This document shows, in pieces, positions 6,041-7,187 of a DNA stretch of 7,187 nucleotides. A program made the position numbers and the translations under genes. Source of the stretch: Planctomycetota bacterium (lineage in GTDB: Bacteria; Planctomycetota; Phycisphaerae; Sedimentisphaerales; Anaerobacaceae); contig JAGLTN010000256.1 in NCBI GenBank assembly GCA_023135255.1, positions 1 to 7,187 on the forward strand. Direction: 5' to 3'. How positions within the stretch are numbered: the first letter of the stretch is position 1; each line of letters opens with the position of its first letter. Below the pieces are notes generated by a model that was not told the DNA's origin, ran no database searches, and worked only from the letters and a program-made list of their open reading frames with translations.

Positions 6041-6673
6041 ATGAATAAATTCACAAAAATAATGCTCTTAACGCCTCTGTTTTTATTGCAAGGCTGTAAC
6101 AACGGCAGTTCAACCATGCCTAATGCGATCCATTATTACCTTAACCCGGGCAAAAGCCTCCTGCAAACCGGCAGAGTTGCAATTATCGAATTAGCTAACC
6201 AATCCGATTACCCCGACATTTCTTATGATATAACTAATTCGCTCTACAGATCGCTTCAAAAGACACAGCTCTTCGGCCTTACTGTTATTTCAAAAGAAAA
6301 CTCTATCTGGAATGATTTGCAAATAAAGGCCAATGACAAATATACACTCAAGCAGCTTTCCGAAATCAGAAAAAAAATAAATTGCAATGCTATACTAACC
6401 GGAACTATAACGCAATACACCCCCTACCCACACACCACCGTTGCACTTAGCCTTAGACTTACAGACCTCAGAGACGGCAAATTAATCTGGGCTATGGAAC
6501 AGATATTCGACACCTCCGATAAAACTACTGAATCCCGAATAAAAAAATATCTCAGGGCGCAAAACAACAAGAAAACAAACACACTCGACGAAAAATTGAT
6601 TACCATAAGCCCTGTTAAATTCATAGATTTCGTAACTTATGAAGTTGCAAGCACAATGCTCGAAAGAAAATAA
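6041..6673 (+). CDS. Lipoprotein with a CsgG/LpoB/FlgO-like domain
   Basis: This 210-residue protein has a signal peptide with lipobox L16-Q17-G18-C19, followed by Asn. The mature part looks like the fold shared by CsgG, LpoB and FlgO-type outer-membrane lipoproteins. It has a first strand 'GRVAIIELANQSD' (44-56) followed by a helix over residues 63-74, then a second strand (FGLTVISKEN). After a helix (LKQLSEIRKK) comes NAILTGTITQYTPYP (116-130), then ALSLRLTDLRDGKLIWA (135-151), the usual 'G-x-I-x-x-Y ... L-x-L-x-D-x-x-x-G-x-x-(I/L)-W' pattern. FlgO and FlgT in Vibrio belong to sheath/H-ring-associated flagellar proteins, so a ring or envelope-anchoring role is possible here; a peptidoglycan-synthase activator role like LpoB is an alternative. 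AGGA at 6030-6033 precedes the ATG by 7 bases, and the gap to the previous gene is 37 bases. The fold call is by motif resemblance only. Confidence 0.8.
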   Translation: MNKFTKIMLLTPLFLLQGCNNGSSTMPNAIHYYLNPGKSLLQTGRVAIIELANQSDYPDISYDITNSLYRSLQKTQLFGLTVISKENSIWNDLQIKANDKYTLKQLSEIRKKINCNAILTGTITQYTPYPHTTVALSLRLTDLRDGKLIWAMEQIFDTSDKTTESRIKKYLRAQNNKKTNTLDEKLITISPVKFIDFVTYEVASTMLERK

Positions 6674-6704
6674 ATAAAAAATGCAGAAAAAAATAAAAAG
6701 GTAT

Positions 6705-6734
6705 TTAAGTTTCTTTAAAAAACTGCGAGAATAA
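6705..6734 (+). promoter_or_regulatory. Weak candidate sigma-28-type promoter before the FlgM-like gene
   Basis: TTAAGTTT at 6705-6712 matches the sigma-28 -35 consensus TAAAGTTT at 7 of 8 positions. GAGAATAA at 6727-6734 matches the -10 consensus GCCGATAA at 5 of 8. The spacer is 14 bases instead of the usual 11 or so, which weakens the call. It lies in the only longer intergenic gap (6674-6766), where an internal promoter would make sense for an anti-sigma gene, and the divergent region 2.4 of the local sigma factor could mean a changed consensus. Confidence 0.22.
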
Positions 6735-6766
6735 GTGTGTAGAACTAAAAGCGTGAGAGTAAAAAT

Positions 6767-7039
6767 ATGATAAATTCAGTTAATAACGATAAAATACAGA
6801 ACCTGCTGACACAGCAAACAGCAAATCAGACAAAGAAATCTGTTGCTAAGCCTGAAACAGGTAAAAACGCTGAATTGCAGGCGAACTTTGCGTCTTTGAT
6901 CGAAAAAGCAATCCAGGCAGATTCGCAACAAAACCCTGACGCTGTGCAAAACGCAAAAAAGCTCCTGCTCTCTGGAGAGTTGGATAACATTGAAAATATA
7001 CGAAAAGCTGCACAAAATATTATCGATTTCGGTATTTAA
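6767..7039 (+). CDS. Small FlgM-like protein, candidate anti-sigma-28 factor
   Basis: FlgM binds sigma-28 and is exported once the hook is complete, linking assembly to late gene expression. This 90-residue protein has the size and build of FlgM: a polar, Gln/Asn/Lys-rich N-terminal half (about 1-36) and a helical C-terminal half. The end AVQNAKKLLLSGELDNIENI (59-78), followed by RKAAQNIIDFGI, resembles the FlgM pattern V-x2-(L/I)K-x3-x-(S/N)G-(E/T)-(L/Y)...I-A-x-x-(L/I)(L/I). In particular, 'SGEL' matches the NGEL of enteric FlgM. Its place as the last gene of a sigma-28 operon fits. The ribosome binding site is weak (GTGAGAG at 6753-6759). A conserved flagellar protein of another type, such as a rod or hook accessory, remains possible, so the symbol is withheld. 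Confidence 0.7.
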   Translation: MINSVNNDKIQNLLTQQTANQTKKSVAKPETGKNAELQANFASLIEKAIQADSQQNPDAVQNAKKLLLSGELDNIENIRKAAQNIIDFGI

Positions 7040-7052
7040 AATCAGAAAGGCA

Positions 7053-7068
7053 AGACCACGGACGGTCT
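7053..7068 (+). other. Small hairpin after the last gene
   Basis: AGACC (7053-7057) pairs with GGTCT (7064-7068) around a 6-base loop, 13 bases past the stop. No T-run follows, so on its own it is not an intrinsic terminator. It may protect the transcript 3' end. Confidence 0.4.
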
Positions 7069-7076
7069 GAAAATTG

Positions 7077-7095
7077 TCTAAATGGATTTTTTAGA
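7077..7095 (+). other. Second small hairpin after the last gene
   Basis: TCTAAA (7077-7082) pairs with TTTAGA (7090-7095) around a 7-base loop. It is A/T-rich and weak. It sits between the first hairpin and the main terminator. Confidence 0.3.
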
Positions 7096-7099
7096 ATTC

Positions 7100-7148
7100 A
7101 GCGAGATATATTTGTCGGTCAGATCCGCTTATGTGTCTCGCTTTTTTT
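7100..7148 (+). terminator. Rho-independent terminator ending the flagellar operon
   Basis: AGCGAGA (7100-7106) pairs perfectly with TCTCGCT (7136-7142), and the stem extends to 12 pairs (7100-7111 with 7131-7142) if two G-T pairs are allowed. The loop of 19 bases can form a small inner CGG/CCG stem (7116-7118 with 7125-7127). Seven T residues run from 7142 to 7148. It lies about 60 bases after the FlgM-like gene, making that the last gene of the unit. The remaining bases to 7187 show no gene. Confidence 0.85.
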
Positions 7149-7187
7149 ATATATACTGACCCCAATTGAGTTTTCTCGTTTATCCGC

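Noticed and set aside
6708..6724. AGTTT/AAACT inverted repeat in the gap before the last gene, as a terminator
   Set aside because: The stem has only five A/T-rich pairs plus a mismatch and no T-run, so it is too weak to be a terminator.
7149..7187. Possible end of a mobile element (CTGACCCC and following bases) after the terminator
   Set aside because: No matching inverted repeat, target duplication or transposase is visible, and the window ends too soon to judge.

Overview
This A/T-rich window is almost entirely a flagellar operon read on the + strand. In order it carries the 3' end of fliL, then fliM, fliN, flhA, a small two-helix membrane protein, a sigma-28 (FliA/WhiG-type) sigma factor, two small soluble proteins of unknown function, two lipoproteins, and a 90-residue FlgM-like protein. 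A strong intrinsic terminator follows the last gene. Every gene is on one strand. Gaps from fliL to the second lipoprotein range from short overlaps to 38 bases, and most genes have a clear AAGGA/GGAG-type ribosome binding site, so one transcription unit is the simplest reading. The only longer gap, 93 bases, lies before the last gene and holds a weak candidate flagellar promoter.

The organism is a flagellated bacterium. Two lipobox proteins, one resembling CsgG/LpoB/FlgO-type outer-membrane-associated lipoproteins, suggest a diderm envelope. The gene order (fliL-fliM-fliN-flhA-small membrane protein-sigma-28 without fliOPQR/flhB or flhF/flhG in between), the small CxC protein and the coiled-coil lipoprotein resemble clusters I associate with Planctomycetes, perhaps Phycisphaerae. 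That lineage is an impression from memory, not a search result.

Region by region: 1-1645 encodes basal-body and C-ring (switch) proteins (FliL, FliM, FliN). 1672-3792 encodes the export-gate protein FlhA. 3831-4863 encodes an unknown small membrane protein and the late-flagellar sigma factor. 4867-6673 is an accessory block of four genes without firm functional assignments: a Lys-rich peptide, a three-Cys protein, a coiled-coil lipoprotein and a CsgG/LpoB-like lipoprotein. 6767-7039 is a possible anti-sigma factor. 7040-7187 holds three consecutive hairpins, the last a clear intrinsic terminator, and no gene.

The genes suggest a module that builds the switch and export gate, makes the late-gene sigma factor and possibly its FlgM inhibitor, and adds envelope proteins that may adapt the motor to this cell wall. 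The most unusual points are the accessory block, a sigma factor lacking the usual W-x-P-R signature after region 2, and a FliM without the GGxG motif.
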